From Macrothele yani (Eukaryota; Arthropoda; Arachnida; Araneae; Macrothelidae), in the NCBI GenBank assembly GCA_039090855.1, contig CM076997.1, positions 163,462,709 through 163,526,708 on the forward strand: DNA of 64,000 bases. Reading direction: 5' to 3'. A model generated the notes under the pieces. It made no database searches, had not been told where the DNA came from, and worked only from the letters and a program-made list of their open reading frames with translations. The position numbers and the translations under genes were made by a program. Positions 22,192-34,623 of the stretch are shown in pieces (within the stretch, counting starts at the first letter, position 1; each line of letters opens with the position of its first letter).

Positions 22192-24206
22192 TTTTTAATG
22201 TTGTGACAAAAACTGTCAAATAATTCTGTTGAACACGTTTTCTTTAAGCCTTCGTTAGAGTAGCCCTACACATTTGTTAATTCTTATTGCTTTTATGTTG
22301 TTATTTGGTTCAAATAAAGAAATTTATTTACTTTGAGTCTTGCTTCTTAGTGTTCTTAATTTTCTATACACATCATTAATTCAATGGATGACTTACATTT
22401 TTTCTGAGAGACGTACTTTTTTCACTTATGTTACCAGTTCTATGAAAGACTAAAGAGGTTAATAAGAAATATATTTTGTCTTATTCATACTGTGGATAAT
22501 ACACAAATTTAAGAATTAAAATTTTCTATTGTAGTTAAGACTTTGCAACGTTATATCATCTTTACGTCAAGGTCAACTGAAAATTTTGTCTGTGTCTTCA
22601 AAAAGTTATTCATGAGGTTCACCAGCTGTCATTAAAAGAAGTTTTAAAATTACAGTTATTTATACTGGTACACGCACTAAGAGGAAACACGAACAACTTA
22701 TAAAAACCAAATTTACATACTGTAGTTGCAATTTCCAGTCACATGAGCTCCTATGTCATCTCTGAGTCTGCGTTTCTTATACTTCCATAAGGCGTTTACA
22801 GTAGTCGTTAATTTTCAGTCTTAATATCCATCGTAAACTGTTTAGTATATAGGAATATTGTTTCATCAGATGAAACAAAGACTCACGAATTTCTGTCTTC
22901 TATAAGAACCACTGTGCATTAACTCTCTCTATCTTAGACCTACGTATCGTCACTAACCAACTGTACGTGCTTCGCTCGAGTGGCTACCACGGCATCCTCA
23001 GCAGGAATGGTGTCTACTTTGCTTCGATCAAAATCAACCTTGACAGATGTATTCTTGCGTCTTAGGTTCTGTCTGTTCCCTTGCGCTGTGCTTCCATCTG
23101 TTGGCAATCTTCGAAATTTGATTCAAAATTGTGTTTCTTTTTAATATTATTATGTTAATTTTTTGATTTTGAAGAAATTTTTAAGAACACATTTTTGAAG
23201 ATTTTTAAGAAATCCTCAAAAATAAAAATAATAAACATAATGATTTAAAACGAAACATAATTTTGAATCAAATTTTGAAGAACGCCAACAGATGGAAGCA
23301 CAGAGTAAGGGAACAGATAGAACCTAAGGCCAAAGGATACATCTGTCAAGGTTGGTTTTGACCGAAGCAAGTCGATACTATTCCTGCTGATGATGCCGTG
23401 GCAACCACACAAGTGAAACGCGTAGAGTTCGTTAGTGACAATGCGTTGGCCTAAGATGGAGAGAGTTAATGCGCAGTGGTCCTTATAGGAGACAGAAATT
23501 TGCGAGTCATTTGTGTAATCTGATGAAATAACATTCCTATATACTAAACAGTTTACTATGGATATTAAGACTGAAAAACGACTACTGAAACTCGATCTTA
23601 TGGAAGTATAAGAAACGCTGACTCAGAGATGACATAGGAGCCGGCATGACTGGAAATTGCAAGTACAGTATGTAAATATGGTTTTTATAAGTTTTTCATG
23701 TTTCCTCATAGTGCGTGTATCAATATAAATAACTAAAATTTTAAAACGTTTTCTAACCTCAAGACTTTTAATGACAGCTGAACCTTATGAAGAATGTTTT
23801 GAAGACACAGACTAAGTTTTCAGTTGACTTTGACATGAAGAGGATATAACGTTGCAAAGTCTTTTTTACAATAGAAGTTATTTATTCTTAAATTTGTGTA
23901 TTATCCATAGTATGAATAAGATAAAATATTCCTTTATTAACCTCTTTAGTCTTTCGTAGAACTGGTAATATAAGTGATAAAAGTACGTCCCTCAGAAGAA
24001 ATGTATGTCATCCATCGAATTAGTGACGTGTTTGGGAAACTAAGAACAGTAAGAAGCAAAACTCAAAATAAATAAACTTCTTTATTTCAACCAAATAACA
24101 GCATAAAATCAATAAGAATTAACAAATGTGTAAGGCTCCTCTAACGAAGGCTTAAACAAAAACGTGATAAAAGTAATTTGATAGTTTTTTTCTCAACATT
24201 AAAACC
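22192..24206. repeat. 2-kb imperfect palindrome
   Basis: Sequence 22192-23190 matches the reverse complement of about 23205-24206. By eye I estimate roughly 85% identity over the best-aligned inner part. Matching blocks include TTCCATCTGTTGGC, CAGGAATGGTG/CAGGAATAGTA, TTAGTATATAGGAAT and, near the outer ends, TAAGCCTTCG. The unpaired centre is only a few tens of bases. No coding frame with a known domain lies in it and no TA or other target duplication was resolved. It could be a Foldback or MITE-type element, or a locus that transcribes into a long hairpin RNA. Confidence 0.85.
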
Positions 24207-25980
24207 AATACACCACATAATAGAAACACCTTTTATGAAACACGAATAGGTACCTCTCACAGAAGTGTATGTACATATCTTAAAATGATGCTGACAATAA
24301 CTTCTGTGCTTTACTGCGGAGACGTCTTGATATTCTTGCAGGAAATCCCAGGTGAGCGCACGACGATTCGTCGAATGGCATGGTCGTCACGGGGCGTTGT
24401 TTACCTTGATCAGCCACTCCTCGTCCAATGGTTAAATGTCCCATCATCTTTATATTTTGCGAGCGCATTTCGAATTGCAATCTTGCTGTGGTTAAAATTC
24501 CTGCTTATTTTTGCTCCGAATATCTTTATTCGCATAAAATAATTCTTTATGCTATGAGGCATATGCTTATTGACGTTCTTTTACCCATAATGCGAGATAC
24601 AGAAAATGCAAATCGCAAACTCTCTGTATGGAACCCAGCCGCCAATTGAACTTTAAATGTTCGGACAACTCGTGAAATCTTTGCTGTAGACGTGCAATCA
24701 AAAAGGGAAAGAATGACCTCAGGAAATGAGTAGATGTAATCTGATGAAATGATAGAAAACTGATTGATGGTCTTAAACCTTCACAAATTAGTGCACATAT
24801 AGCACAGCTATACTTTTATATTGTTTATTGGCAATTTCTCCTGTGTGATCAAACAAATCCCAATAAATATTAAGACCGCGATTTTTGCGTTAGTGGCACT
24901 TCGTGAGCATTTCCTAGAAATCTTATCTCGACAGCACAACAGACTATCGAGGCTTTACATCCAGAGACTCAACTGAAAATATAAAACAATAACCTCCTAT
25001 GAGCATTGGTCCGATCTCAAAAAGTCTAAATCAAAAAGACACATTTTCTCTTAACAGCTGGGTAAACTTTCTCATCAAGGCGCAGCAGCGTATCTTCATA
25101 TCTTAATCAGCAGGTACTTTGATCTCCTTTCATTATCCCGTGAATCGTCGTAATTTTGTGATAACTGGAAAAACATTTCCGTCCATAGCATCAAAGACAG
25201 GGAGAATTAATGCACCCGTTTTCGAAGTAGGAACTAATTACACGACGAACGTATTCGACATTCCTCATAAAAGGGTACCATGCACTTCCAACTATTTAGG
25301 GTAGCAATTACCTCTTTGAGCAGTTAGAAATTGTGCACTATTTTATCAAATTTAGCTGTCTTTTAAAATGAAAACAGCTGTCTTTTGGGGAGCAGTCAAA
25401 AACTGTCGTGATCAAGAATAACGGATTGTTACCATTTTTCAATATTTCGAATTATAAAACCCAAATTTAAAAAAAATCAGCATAATTGAAATATGTCCAT
25501 TATAAATCATTCCTAAAACCTAACGTAAAATTTGTAAGTATTAAAATTTCTATTAAGATTTACGGAAAAATCATGTATTCAAGTTAAAATTACTAATACA
25601 CTTTGAGATACGTGTCCGTTGCATAATGTTTTTATCTGAAATGTAACGTATTTTCGAAAAACCAATTTTACAGTTTGTCTTTCACTACCCACCCAAGTGG
25701 TACCGCGGTGAATTCTTCAGAACTACAAAGTAATGAGCTGACGAATCGCATGGCCACAAATCGTCATGATAAAATCAGAAAAAAAAACCCCGAAAATATG
25801 AACTTTCACACTGGCAATAGACTTCTTCCCGTCTTATGCCACGATGCATTGGATCTATCCCCTACCTTCAAAGTTTTTTTCTGGGTTAAAAACATCTAAG
25901 AAAGTTCGACTATGACGTGGAGATAAGTTCACCAAGACACTGATTTTATCATGCATCATAATCCTAAGCTAACCCCTTCT
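24207..25980. other. Unassigned DNA
   Basis: No recognisable domain, tandem repeat or terminal repeat was seen. Short open frames here show no family motif. Confidence 0.45.
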
Positions 25981-25984
25981 GAAT

Positions 25985-26230
25985 GTTTTGGGGTCTATTC
26001 CGTCGCTTTATTTTATTCTAAAGACTGCAGGAATGTCTGTACTGACATAACCAAGACCAGGATCAACGAGCATAAGGTAAATGCTAAGTATGGCAAGCGT
26101 ACCACAAAGTTGTCAGGATAACTTTCATCCAAAGGAGCAGCCCAACTTTGGAATGAATTGACTTTTTTTTCACTGTACACTTCCGCTAAATGAACGCTGA
26201 ACGTTATTAAGAAAGGTCATTGAAATTCTC
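25985..26230 (+). pseudogene. Possible LINE C-terminal remnant
   Basis: One plus-strand frame reads DCRNVCTDITKTRINEHK and then SSKGAAQLWNEL before a stop. The GAxxLWNxL pattern resembles the extreme C-terminus of Jockey/CR1-type LINE proteins. The upstream part faintly resembles a GIY-YIG region of PLEs. The evidence is weak and chance resemblance is possible. Confidence 0.2.
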
Positions 26231-27720
26231 TCTCTCCAGGACGTGTAATCGTTGTCTTTCAAACAAAGTACCACGTGAATGGATATTTTGTTAGACTTTC
26301 ACCCCAAGTAAACTACGTATATCTTAATCGTATCATGAGGAACTGTATCACGCATTATTGCGTTTGCGTCATACGTGTTTTCCGTTTCTGTTTTATTAAA
26401 AAATTGTGTTTTTGTATGTTTGTCGTTCATGCGTTGAAAAAGCCCAAAACGACATACAGATTATAACTGACAAAATTCGAAAGAAAAAACATCAGAGCAA
26501 AAATTCGGCATTTATTTTTACGTTTCCGTTTGCACCTATTACATCGGGTTATAATAAGGATCTTCAATTCGCGTGCTTATTTATTAGTTCGTCATAGTAA
26601 TTGATTAGAAACAAGGACTTAACGGGTCCTCATCTGAGAATGTTTTGAAAAATGTTGTAGGAATGAAGTTTTTCCAAATCTGGAAAAGCCTCTCTTAATA
26701 TTTCGCAAATAATTTTCGGTTTGGAAATTATAAATAATTGAAAAGTTTTAATTCCAAATAATTAAAAGAATTTATAGAACCACGGTATTCTGGTATTTCA
26801 GATTGTAAAATGTTATCTCACAGACATTTAGAAGCTGTCGTCAGAAGTTCACAACGTTGAATCGTACGCCTTTCATCATTCAATGCTCGGAGTTCGTGCG
26901 TCCATTTTGTTCAATCAAAAGGAACGTCAATAAACTTTGAAGCAAGCTAAAGAGCTTTTCTATTTGTGTACGGATTCGCATGCCAACATAAGAGTTTACT
27001 CTGTTGTTACGAATTATTCGTCTGCGCCAGAAACCGTCGAACATTAAATACCACTCTTCGAATACACGTTGTATGGTGTTCATTGATTAGATGTTGAGCA
27101 GGACTAACTTCGGTCTCAGATTTCAGCATATAAAGCGGTAGAAACGAAATACAATTCTATGAATCTCGAAAACGACTCACATTCCAGCAGATTTGGATAA
27201 CAGCCTGTTGACTGAAGGGTTTGCTTTTTTCACTCTCCTAGTGGAAAATCATAGTGCGCTTGTTTGATTAAATAAATTTTGATAATTAAAGATTCTCAAT
27301 CGATAAATGTATAAAACATCATTCTTTTCTGGATTTCAAGAATACTATGAAGCTAATTTATGGACTACAACGACATCCTGAACTACAACTCTTTTAAAAT
27401 CCATCTTTTTTCATTAGCAAAACCTTAGGCGTTATGTGAAAATATTTTACATTGGTTTTCACAGTCCTAAAGGTTTTCTCTTTGAATGAGAGAGGGTTGT
27501 TTCTATAAATAACAATCGGGTGTTGTAACCTTTTATAACAGTGATTGAAAAATCTACATAAAACGCAGCGATGCAATGCAAAGAGGTAAAAGTATACCAC
27601 CTAATGTAGAAACTCCCGAGTGATACATTGCAATCGAATTTCTTCAACGGTTATTTTTCTGTTTGTTCTGCAGAGCTAGAAACGATTTATGTGAGAAGGA
27701 GGTGAACGAATCCTGCAAAT
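26231..27720. other. Unassigned AT-rich DNA
   Basis: Nothing recognisable was found beyond short chance frames. Confidence 0.45.
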
Positions 27721-27729
27721 ATTAAATGC

Positions 27730-28050
27730 TCCAAGGAATATTGAAATTCCCAACATATATGAACCCTATTTTTTTAATGATAAAATTATGTGACACATTA
27801 CTGCCGTTACCAGCATTCAAAGTACGGGTGAGTTGGGCGACAGTATACGTTTTGTCGGCTCGTACCATACAGTATAGCCTTCTCACATCTATATCAACGA
27901 TGAGATATGGAAGGTCCACACCTTTTCGGCGGTGCATGGTTTTTGCCTCCTCGGACCTCTTTTGAGGATACTAACCACGGCTGACCTTGAGCACCTCACA
28001 AGCGTTTTTGTCACAAAAATGATCTGACCCAGTGGTTTGGCCATTACAAT
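27730..28050 (-). pseudogene. Tc1-like transposase N-terminal fragment (Tc1-c)
   Basis: Minus-strand frames give EVLKVSRG, then VDIDVRRLYCMVRADKTYTVAQLTRTLNAG followed by NVSH in the next positions. This is the helix-turn-helix and linker portion typical of Tc1-like transposases, ahead of the DDE domain. A stop interrupts the first part. The catalytic domain is not present downstream. No terminal repeats were found. Confidence 0.6.
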
Positions 28051-28250
28051 TTGGCCTTTGCCCAACTCTCTTTCGTTCTCTGCCTTTCCCAGCTGAAGAA
28101 GTAGAACGACACTGCCTAACAGAGCTCAGCAGCACGTGTAACGCTTTTCGTTTCACGACATTCACGCAGTACGTCGTTTACCAGCAGTTGCTTCGATTTG
28201 CACAAAAGACACCCTGGTCACAATGTTTTAAATTTTCTGTATATAAGAAG

Positions 28251-28307
28251 TCATCCGTTAGTAATTTATTGCCACAGATTTTGTGGCGATAAATTACTAA
28301 CAGATGA
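28251..28307. repeat. Short strong hairpin
   Basis: Two 26-base arms (28251-28276 and 28282-28307) are complementary with about two mismatches and enclose a 5-base loop. The arms begin TCATCCGTTAG and end CTAACAGATGA. The role is unknown. It may be the remnant of a palindromic MITE or a structured RNA. Confidence 0.6.
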
Positions 28308-28394
28308 TAGAACCTTCACAGGTTTTCCTTTCACATCTTTGGTTCCACAGAACCCGTGAAAGGAGGAAACCAATGCATAGGTTTTTCCCTTTCA

Positions 28395-28555
28395 CAGAAC
28401 CAGATGCAACTCGGACGAAAAAAGAGGAACATTCACCTCTTACAAAACCAGCTCAGCTGAAAAAAGAGAAACAATCACCTCTTACGAAACCTCAATCAAA
28501 CCCAGGTCCAGCTCGGACGAAAAAGGAGAAACATTCACATCTTACGAGACGACTT
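28395..28555 (+). repeat. Irregular tandem repeat in an open frame
   Basis: Three to four diverged copies of a unit containing GGACGAAAAAAGAG and CATTCACCTCTTACG lie within a plus-strand frame (28304-28570). Translated, they give repeated TKKEKHSPLTKP-like peptides. Spacing is irregular (about 42-70 bases). No protein family was recognised. The frame may be open only because the repeat lacks stops. Confidence 0.5.
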
Positions 28556-28559
28556 CTCT

Positions 28560-31063
28560 GGATGGGATAACATTGAATAAAGTGCATGTCACTGAGATGG
28601 AATTTTTTTACGCAAACGCAATCTACAAATTTTGAGGTTCCTCTTGAACATAGTACTAGCCATGTAATTTGTAGCCACAGAAGGAAAGTGTATTTTTCGT
28701 TCCACTGTAATTTTAATCAAACTTGGGGCAAATGGTCACCATCACCAGTGATGGACATATGTAAAATATTTCATCGGAAATCTAATAGTATAAAAGATAG
28801 AGGGGGCTGACGTTTTTCCATGAAAAGTATCACAAAAGCACAAAACGTGACTTTGTTTAACATTTTATCAACAAATTGAGTGAAATTAAATACACATAGG
28901 ATAATTGACAATTGAATGTCAAAAGCAGAATATATAGATGAAGTGAGCACATCGGAAAACAATTATATTAGTATAGTTATCAGTATTACAAGTATCTAAT
29001 TAGGGTTGGACTAGTGGAGTTACATTACGGCCTGAATAAAAAGACAGAAAGCCTGATTTATAAAACGCGTACTGTAATGGTCGTGGAAATGTGTCATCTG
29101 AACACTACACACATCAGTTCCTAATAACTTCATTTTCAAGCGTATCAAGGCCACTCAAATAACTTCATTCAGCAAAAACGTCTTTAGCACGACACAGTCT
29201 TCAACAACATAAGTTAAAAAATCCAATTACTTGTTAGAGAGCGTTTAACGAGTAACAAAAACACCAACTCTAATTATTAAATACGCAGACGCCAAGAAAT
29301 CACAACTTCAAGTACTTCAACTTCCGCAACTGCCATTATATCATCATCTCCACACTTTTGCTGCTGCTTACACATTATGTATCATTCTGTATCATCTGAC
29401 ACATCCACACGTCATACGTTCTGACCTCACGGTGTTTCCAACCATAATCTTGCGAGAGAAGATATCACGTTAAGTTTGAGAAACGCTAAAGAGAACGAAC
29501 GTACATTTATATAGAGAAAGAAATTAAAAAGGAAAGTTTAATTAGAGTATACGTCACAGTGCTTTATAAAATTTCTGAATATAGGAGCCCTAAATTAAAC
29601 GAAAAATCGGACGTCTGTAAGTTTAAGAAGCTGACTCCGCTGCGAAATACTGAAGTTTTGATCCGTTATTATTGTATCAGTAATAAACCCCTACAATTTT
29701 CATGTAATCTCAAGAATTCAACTTCCAAAAGCTGAATAACACCGCTTTAACGTTCAGGGATGAGATAGCTTTGAATAGTTTTGCCTTGAAGGAGTGTCCT
29801 ATGAATAGCATGCTGATCTGTATTGGAAGACCATGAATCAACAACCAGAAGGACATTATATTCGATCATTGGTGCCCAGGATTCTGCTTTCCCAATTTAA
29901 TCAGTGGACACCTGTTTTTGATGCTATCATCACCGAATTCTTCATGTCAGCTCATCGTCATTATTTCTTTGATTCTCCTCTAATCTAATTTAAGCACTTA
30001 ACTAATGATTTAGTGGTGTTGATGAGTGTGGAGCTTTTATCATTGCTCAATTTTCTGAAACATCTATCTCTCTAACCAATTGAAGTTCCGACGAAAAATT
30101 TTATATATGTCTATCATTAGTGATGATGAACATTTTGAGCCAAGTTTCGTTAAAATCTGAATGGGACAAATACGACACTCTGATTCTGAGTTGAATTCCT
30201 GAAAGCAAGCAGATCGCAATAGAATTTTATCCCTGAAATGATCTATAAAAAGTTTTATTTAATTGCATCTCAACATACTGTTATTGTTTTTGATGATTTG
30301 TTGCATAATTTTAGTATGAAAGTTACGTGGCAAAGAATTTCAAACAGGAGGATTTAATGTTATGATATTTTGTTTCCCCTACATAAGTCTCAGTTTCCTG
30401 ACAATCACGTTGTCAAGAATTTATTTTCCTCCACCGCCTAGGTGTTTTTAGTGAAATAGCATTTCCGGTGGAGAATGCGTTTTGACGTCCTGATATTTTC
30501 TTCCCTCTTTTTTTCTTCGAATGTTTGAGGCGATTTCATTTCCGCGAGACCAAAATCGCGCTCGTTCTGACTAATCTTGCTATGAAGAAAATTTAATGCC
30601 CGTCCAAGGGCGGATTTTCTCGCCCTCATCTTGCGACGTAGAAGCTGAACAGATGTGGTTCACTGGCTGTATTTAAGATTTTACCCCGCCATTTAACCGC
30701 TGCTGTAGCAAGATACGTTGGTTTTAATGTCAAGGTTCTTCCTCTCTATCCCCTTTTACGTCAGTCATAAAATTTCGCTTCACGATATAAAGAAAGGAGA
30801 AGTCCTCTCTCAGTCTGCGACGTGAGATTCCAACCTAAAAATATCGAGCAGCGAAAATTTTGATGGCAACATATCTTTGTAATGCTGCTTCAATATTTAA
30901 TCAGACACAGAACAAAAAAAGAAATCATATAAAAAATAAAAAGGAACAGCAGCGGGAACAGCAGCGCTTTAACAACGTAGGTACGTTTCGCGTCTCGACC
31001 AACCTTCGGCAACGCGTGTTTTCATATTTAAGTTTCAGAACATACGACCAGAGATAAAAAAAT
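28560..31063. other. Unassigned DNA
   Basis: No recognisable coding domain or repeat was found across this 2.5 kb of AT-rich sequence, apart from ordinary A/T tracts. Confidence 0.4.
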
Positions 31064-31088
31064 TATATATATATATATATATATATAT
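31064..31088. repeat. (TA)n microsatellite
   Basis: A run of about twelve TA dinucleotides. Confidence 0.9.
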
Positions 31089-31439
31089 CGGCAGCGACCG
31101 ATGTTAAACAGAAAAGTACTTTCGGTTCAATTATTTGTCCCTATGCGGCCGGAAAACTTTGTTTTTTTTATGATTATCTAAGAAATACTCATTTTTAAAG
31201 AAATGATGTTTAAAACTGAATTCGGTGGGTCTTCTGTATAAGATAATAGTATCGCCAGAATATTTACTTCTATTGAATAAGGTATTTCTCTTTTTGTTTT
31301 TTTAGGATAACGTTTCTACGGTGTTCTTTTCATATTTACATACACATACGAAAATGACCATACACGTACGGAAATATCATAGCCTCTCCTCGATAAATAT
31401 CAACCCCGCTTTCTCCCTGTTCATCCTGTTTCCAATTAA

Positions 31440-31866
31440 CAGGCTCTGACGACCGCCAAATAGTGGTGTAATTACACCACTCGGATTAGATGAAATGCTG
31501 TCCTACACTCACCAACCCGCTTGGCCAGCGTGGTGAGTTATGGACAACAACCCCATAATGATTACACAACTTAAAACTTGGAGGGTGGGCGATATGATGA
31601 TCAAAGTAAAGTCCTTGAAATAGCAATGGGCTGGAAATGTTTCCAAAAACACGGACTAGCGAAGTACAACTAAAATTCTTGACTAGATTCTAAGGGACAG
31701 GAAAAGACCAAGAAGAAGACCACATGGGTAATGGTGGATAAAATTCGAAAGCATGTGGGAATGACATGGTGGAGAATCGCACAAGAAAGACCGCTGTCGA
31801 AGAAACTTGGCGAGACCTTCATCCAGAAGTGGATAGATAATTGTGGACAATAATGATGATGATGGA
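31440..31866 (+). mobile_element. Minimal RTE derivative: 5' UTR fused to 3' end (RTE-6)
   Basis: Positions 31440-31590 correspond to the RTE 5' untranslated region (GACGACCGCCAA, CCCGCTTGGCCAGC and GAGTTATGG match, as reverse complement, the region 10375-10480). At about 31590 this joins directly to the RTE 3' end (KSLK, RDRKRPRRRPHG and WRR-like codons) and a (TGA)n tail at about 31850-31866. All of the endonuclease and nearly all of the RT are missing. It looks like a non-autonomous derivative carrying only the ends needed for transcription and reverse transcription, or a copy with one large internal deletion. Confidence 0.7.
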
Positions 31867-32022
31867 AATGACCCATTCGCTCTCACAGTAAGACTCACCC
31901 AAAATATGCAAACATTCAACGTATTTATCTTTATCTAAATGGATATTCTTGCAATTTAACTCGTTTGAAGATTACTGAAAATAAAATATTTTCAATGCTG
32001 ATCTGTTCTTTTATAATTTGCC

Positions 32023-32235
32023 GCCCAGTGGCGCAGTTGTCTCGGGGCGGTAGTGTGACCGTTTGTTTGAGATGGTTGTGGATTCGAATCCCGATGGGTC
32101 ATGGGTGTTGTGTTTGTCTTACCGCGCTGCTTCTTTCCCTTCCCCGATACCAGTATCCCTAAACTAGGAACGGTTGACTGCTTACAGCCCAACCAGTTCC
32201 TCACGCTGGTCATTAAACTAACGAAAAACCAAACA
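32023..32235 (+). repeat. tRNA-derived SINE, family S1
   Basis: An A-box-like GTGGCGCAGTTGTC and a B box ATTCGAATCCC are followed by the S1 body (TTGTGTTTGTCTTAC, CCTAAACTAGGAACGG, CTGGTCATTAAAC) and an A-rich end. It is close to the copy at 35744-35964. Possible flanking short repeats are too degraded to call. Confidence 0.75.
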
Positions 32236-32647
32236 ATCCTTTATAGCATGCAAGCGTTGCTTCTATTCATAGAACAATAGTTAGAAGATGGCATACCTAC
32301 TAATTCTTCTAGAGGTATCATGTCTCCAGACAGGGGCGAATGCAATTCATCACCATGAACCGCGTGGTGACAAATGTCTTGGGGAAAGGATGTACTTCAT
32401 GGTGGGTTCCAGTTGACTTCCACTTCACAGTACGGGAACCAGGGAGAAAGTGTGTCTCGGGTAACTTGACATAGAACCATCTACGCACTTGCGTCCTCAA
32501 GACCAAGGAAGCTACGGAAAACCCTAGAAAAAACCGTGGTCTAGGTGGCCGACAGGACCGGAGTTTGAACACCCGTCAGGAACGTCCGCTTCCCACACAG
32601 CTCATAGCGCTTTAACCAACAGTGACATGCCGGTGATCTATCTACTC

Positions 32648-33222
32648 CTACTTTTTTACGCTTTCCAACCCTAAGTTGAAGAAGCGTATATGTTCCAGCT
32701 TTGTCTGTCTGTCCGCACGATAACTCACGTAAAAATGGATTGATTCCGATGAAATTTTAGTACGTGCTAGGGGACTATCTGGGGACAAACCTTGTTGAAA
32801 ATGGGCGATATTGGGCCTAAGGTCAGGACATAGGATTGGGATACATTCCATTCCGTTATGCGCCATAGCTCCCGTAAAAAAAGTTCGATTTCGATGCAAT
32901 TTTAATGTGGTAGGGAACCACCTAGGAACAAACTTTATTGAAAATAGTCCAAACGGGGTCAGGGCACAGGAGTGAGATTTATTCCCCAGCCATTATCCAC
33001 TTAACTTGATAAAAATGCTTCTATTGCGTGACAGCTTTAGTATGTTGTTCCGGAGGTATACTGAACCAATTATATTTAATATCATCGAAATGGGGTCAAA
33101 GGTCAGGACACAGGAGCGAGATGTATTCCACAGACATTTTCCTCATAACTTGAGTAATGATTTCTGGTATGTTGGAAAGCGTATCATAATCAATGCACTG
33201 CAAGATTTTATCAACTTGTAAA
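32648..33222 (+). repeat. DR1-bearing repeat, copy 1
   Basis: The repeat begins TTTTTTACGCTTTCCAAC and ends near ATCAACTTGT. It has internal units of about 137-147 bp, each carrying a variant of CATAACTTGCGTAAAAAT, GATGAAATTTTAGTATG and a GGGTCAAAGGTCA-like box. The box is intact at 33093-33105 and degenerate at 32813 and 32956. Three more copies lie at 40681-44014. No ORF was found. A Tc1 element starts at its 3' boundary. Confidence 0.75.
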
Positions 33223-33224
33223 TA

Positions 33225-34623
33225 CACTGTTGGCCACCCAAAATGCAACACCAAGAAGGAAGCACCCGATTGGCCTGAAATTTGCAGCATGCGTCGCCCG
33301 CGAGAGGGCATGCAAACGATTAGCATTGCAGGGCATATGCAAATCATATGCGCCCGGCACTCCAACAAGAAGCACTATAAGAAGGGTGCACAGAAGGCGG
33401 GGTGTAATTAGTGGAAGTGTGTTGTGCTGCCGGACCTGTGCGTGGAAAGTTTCCTGATGCCTCGTCGCAGATCACGGCAGTCATTCCAGCACGTTTCGGA
33501 GTTCGACAGAGGACGAATAGTGGCTTACTACGACAGCTGTTTATCGTACCGAGACATCGGCGCCCGTGTGGGACGATATATAGCCACAGTGAGGCGAGTA
33601 TGGATTCCGTGGGTGCAGGAGGAACGGACGGGCCGTCGCGAGTGATTGCTGCAGCCGCGGCACACCACCGAACAAGAGGATTGGTATGTTGTGCGGCGGG
33701 CATTGACGGCTCGCACCGTCACATCACGAACGTTAGCGTAGGAATTAGGGTGTGTTGCGCAACAACCTGTGTCAGCACGTACCGTTCGACGTAGTCTGCA
33801 GGAGCGAGGACTTGTTGCACGGCGCCCATTGCTCCGATTACCATTGACGTTACACCACCGGCGAGTGCGGCACCAGTAGCACGTTGAACGCCGCACCTGG
33901 ACTACGAAATGGCACGACTTTGTCTTCTCCGACGAATCCCGCTTCTGCCAGCAACACCACGATGGTCGGATCCGCGTATGTAGGCACCGCGGCGAGAGAC
34001 TGTATAATGCCTGCATTATGCATCACCATACCGGTACGTCGCCTGGCGTTATGATTTGGGGCGCAATTGGATATGACACCCGCACCCCTCTGGTATGCAT
34101 CGCCGGTGCACTCAACAGCCACCGCTACATCTCCGACGTTTTGGATCCTGTAGTCCTCCCTTACCTGCAGGACCTGCCAGCGGACACATTTCAACAGGAT
34201 AATGCGCTCCCGCACGTGACACGCATCGTGCCACAATTCTTCACGGCCCACTGCTGCCGTGGCCCGCCTGTTCTGCCGATATGTCGCCCATCGAACACGT
34301 CTGGTCGCTGATCGGCAACCGAGTGGCCCGGCAAGCACCACCCGCGGCTATGTCTGATGAACTGTAGCAACGTGTGGAAGCAGCCTGGACCGACATGACC
34401 CAAGCACACGTCCAAAGCCTCTTTCGTTCGATGCCGCGGCGTGTAGCGACCGTTATTGCCAGCCATGGGAACCACACGAACTATTGATGTCTGCGTGTTC
34501 CGCAAGTCGCACGGGCCTGTAAGCTCCATCGTTTCATCTTTGTATCTGTTGTTATGTGTCCAGTAAATCTGGCAATGCTATCTCGTGTCCTTCTTGGTGT
34601 TGTAGTTTGGGTGGCCAGCAGTG
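33225..34623 (+). mobile_element. Tc1-like transposon with TIRs (Tc1-d)
   Basis: The element runs from CACTG to CAGTG, flanked by TA on both sides. Terminal inverted repeats of about 40-45 bp are visible (GGCCACCCAAA and CAACACCAAGAAGGA on the left; the complement on the right). The length of 1399 bp is close to a complete Tc1 element. It lies exactly at the 3' edge of a DR1-bearing repeat. Confidence 0.9.
33457..34487 (+). pseudogene. Tc1 transposase, frameshifted
   Basis: The start is an ATG at 33457 (MPRRRSRQSF, followed by EFDRGRIVAYYDS). A helix-turn-helix region follows, then FSDESRF (first aspartate), SPGVMIWGAIGYD, FQQDNALPH (second aspartate), DMSPIEHVW (glutamate) and a C-terminus MPRRVATVIASHG ending in TGA at 34487. 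All three catalytic residues of the DDE triad are visible, but several frameshifts and stops break the frame. This transposase family is common in spider and other arthropod genomes. Confidence 0.85.

Noticed and set aside
26020..26110. GIY-YIG nuclease remnant
   Set aside because: Only a vague C...VxT...TRINEHK resemblance without the GIY and YIG core; too weak to call.
33344..34529. Several long minus-strand frames over the Tc1-d element
   Set aside because: GC-rich antisense of the plus-strand transposase; no independent family motifs.
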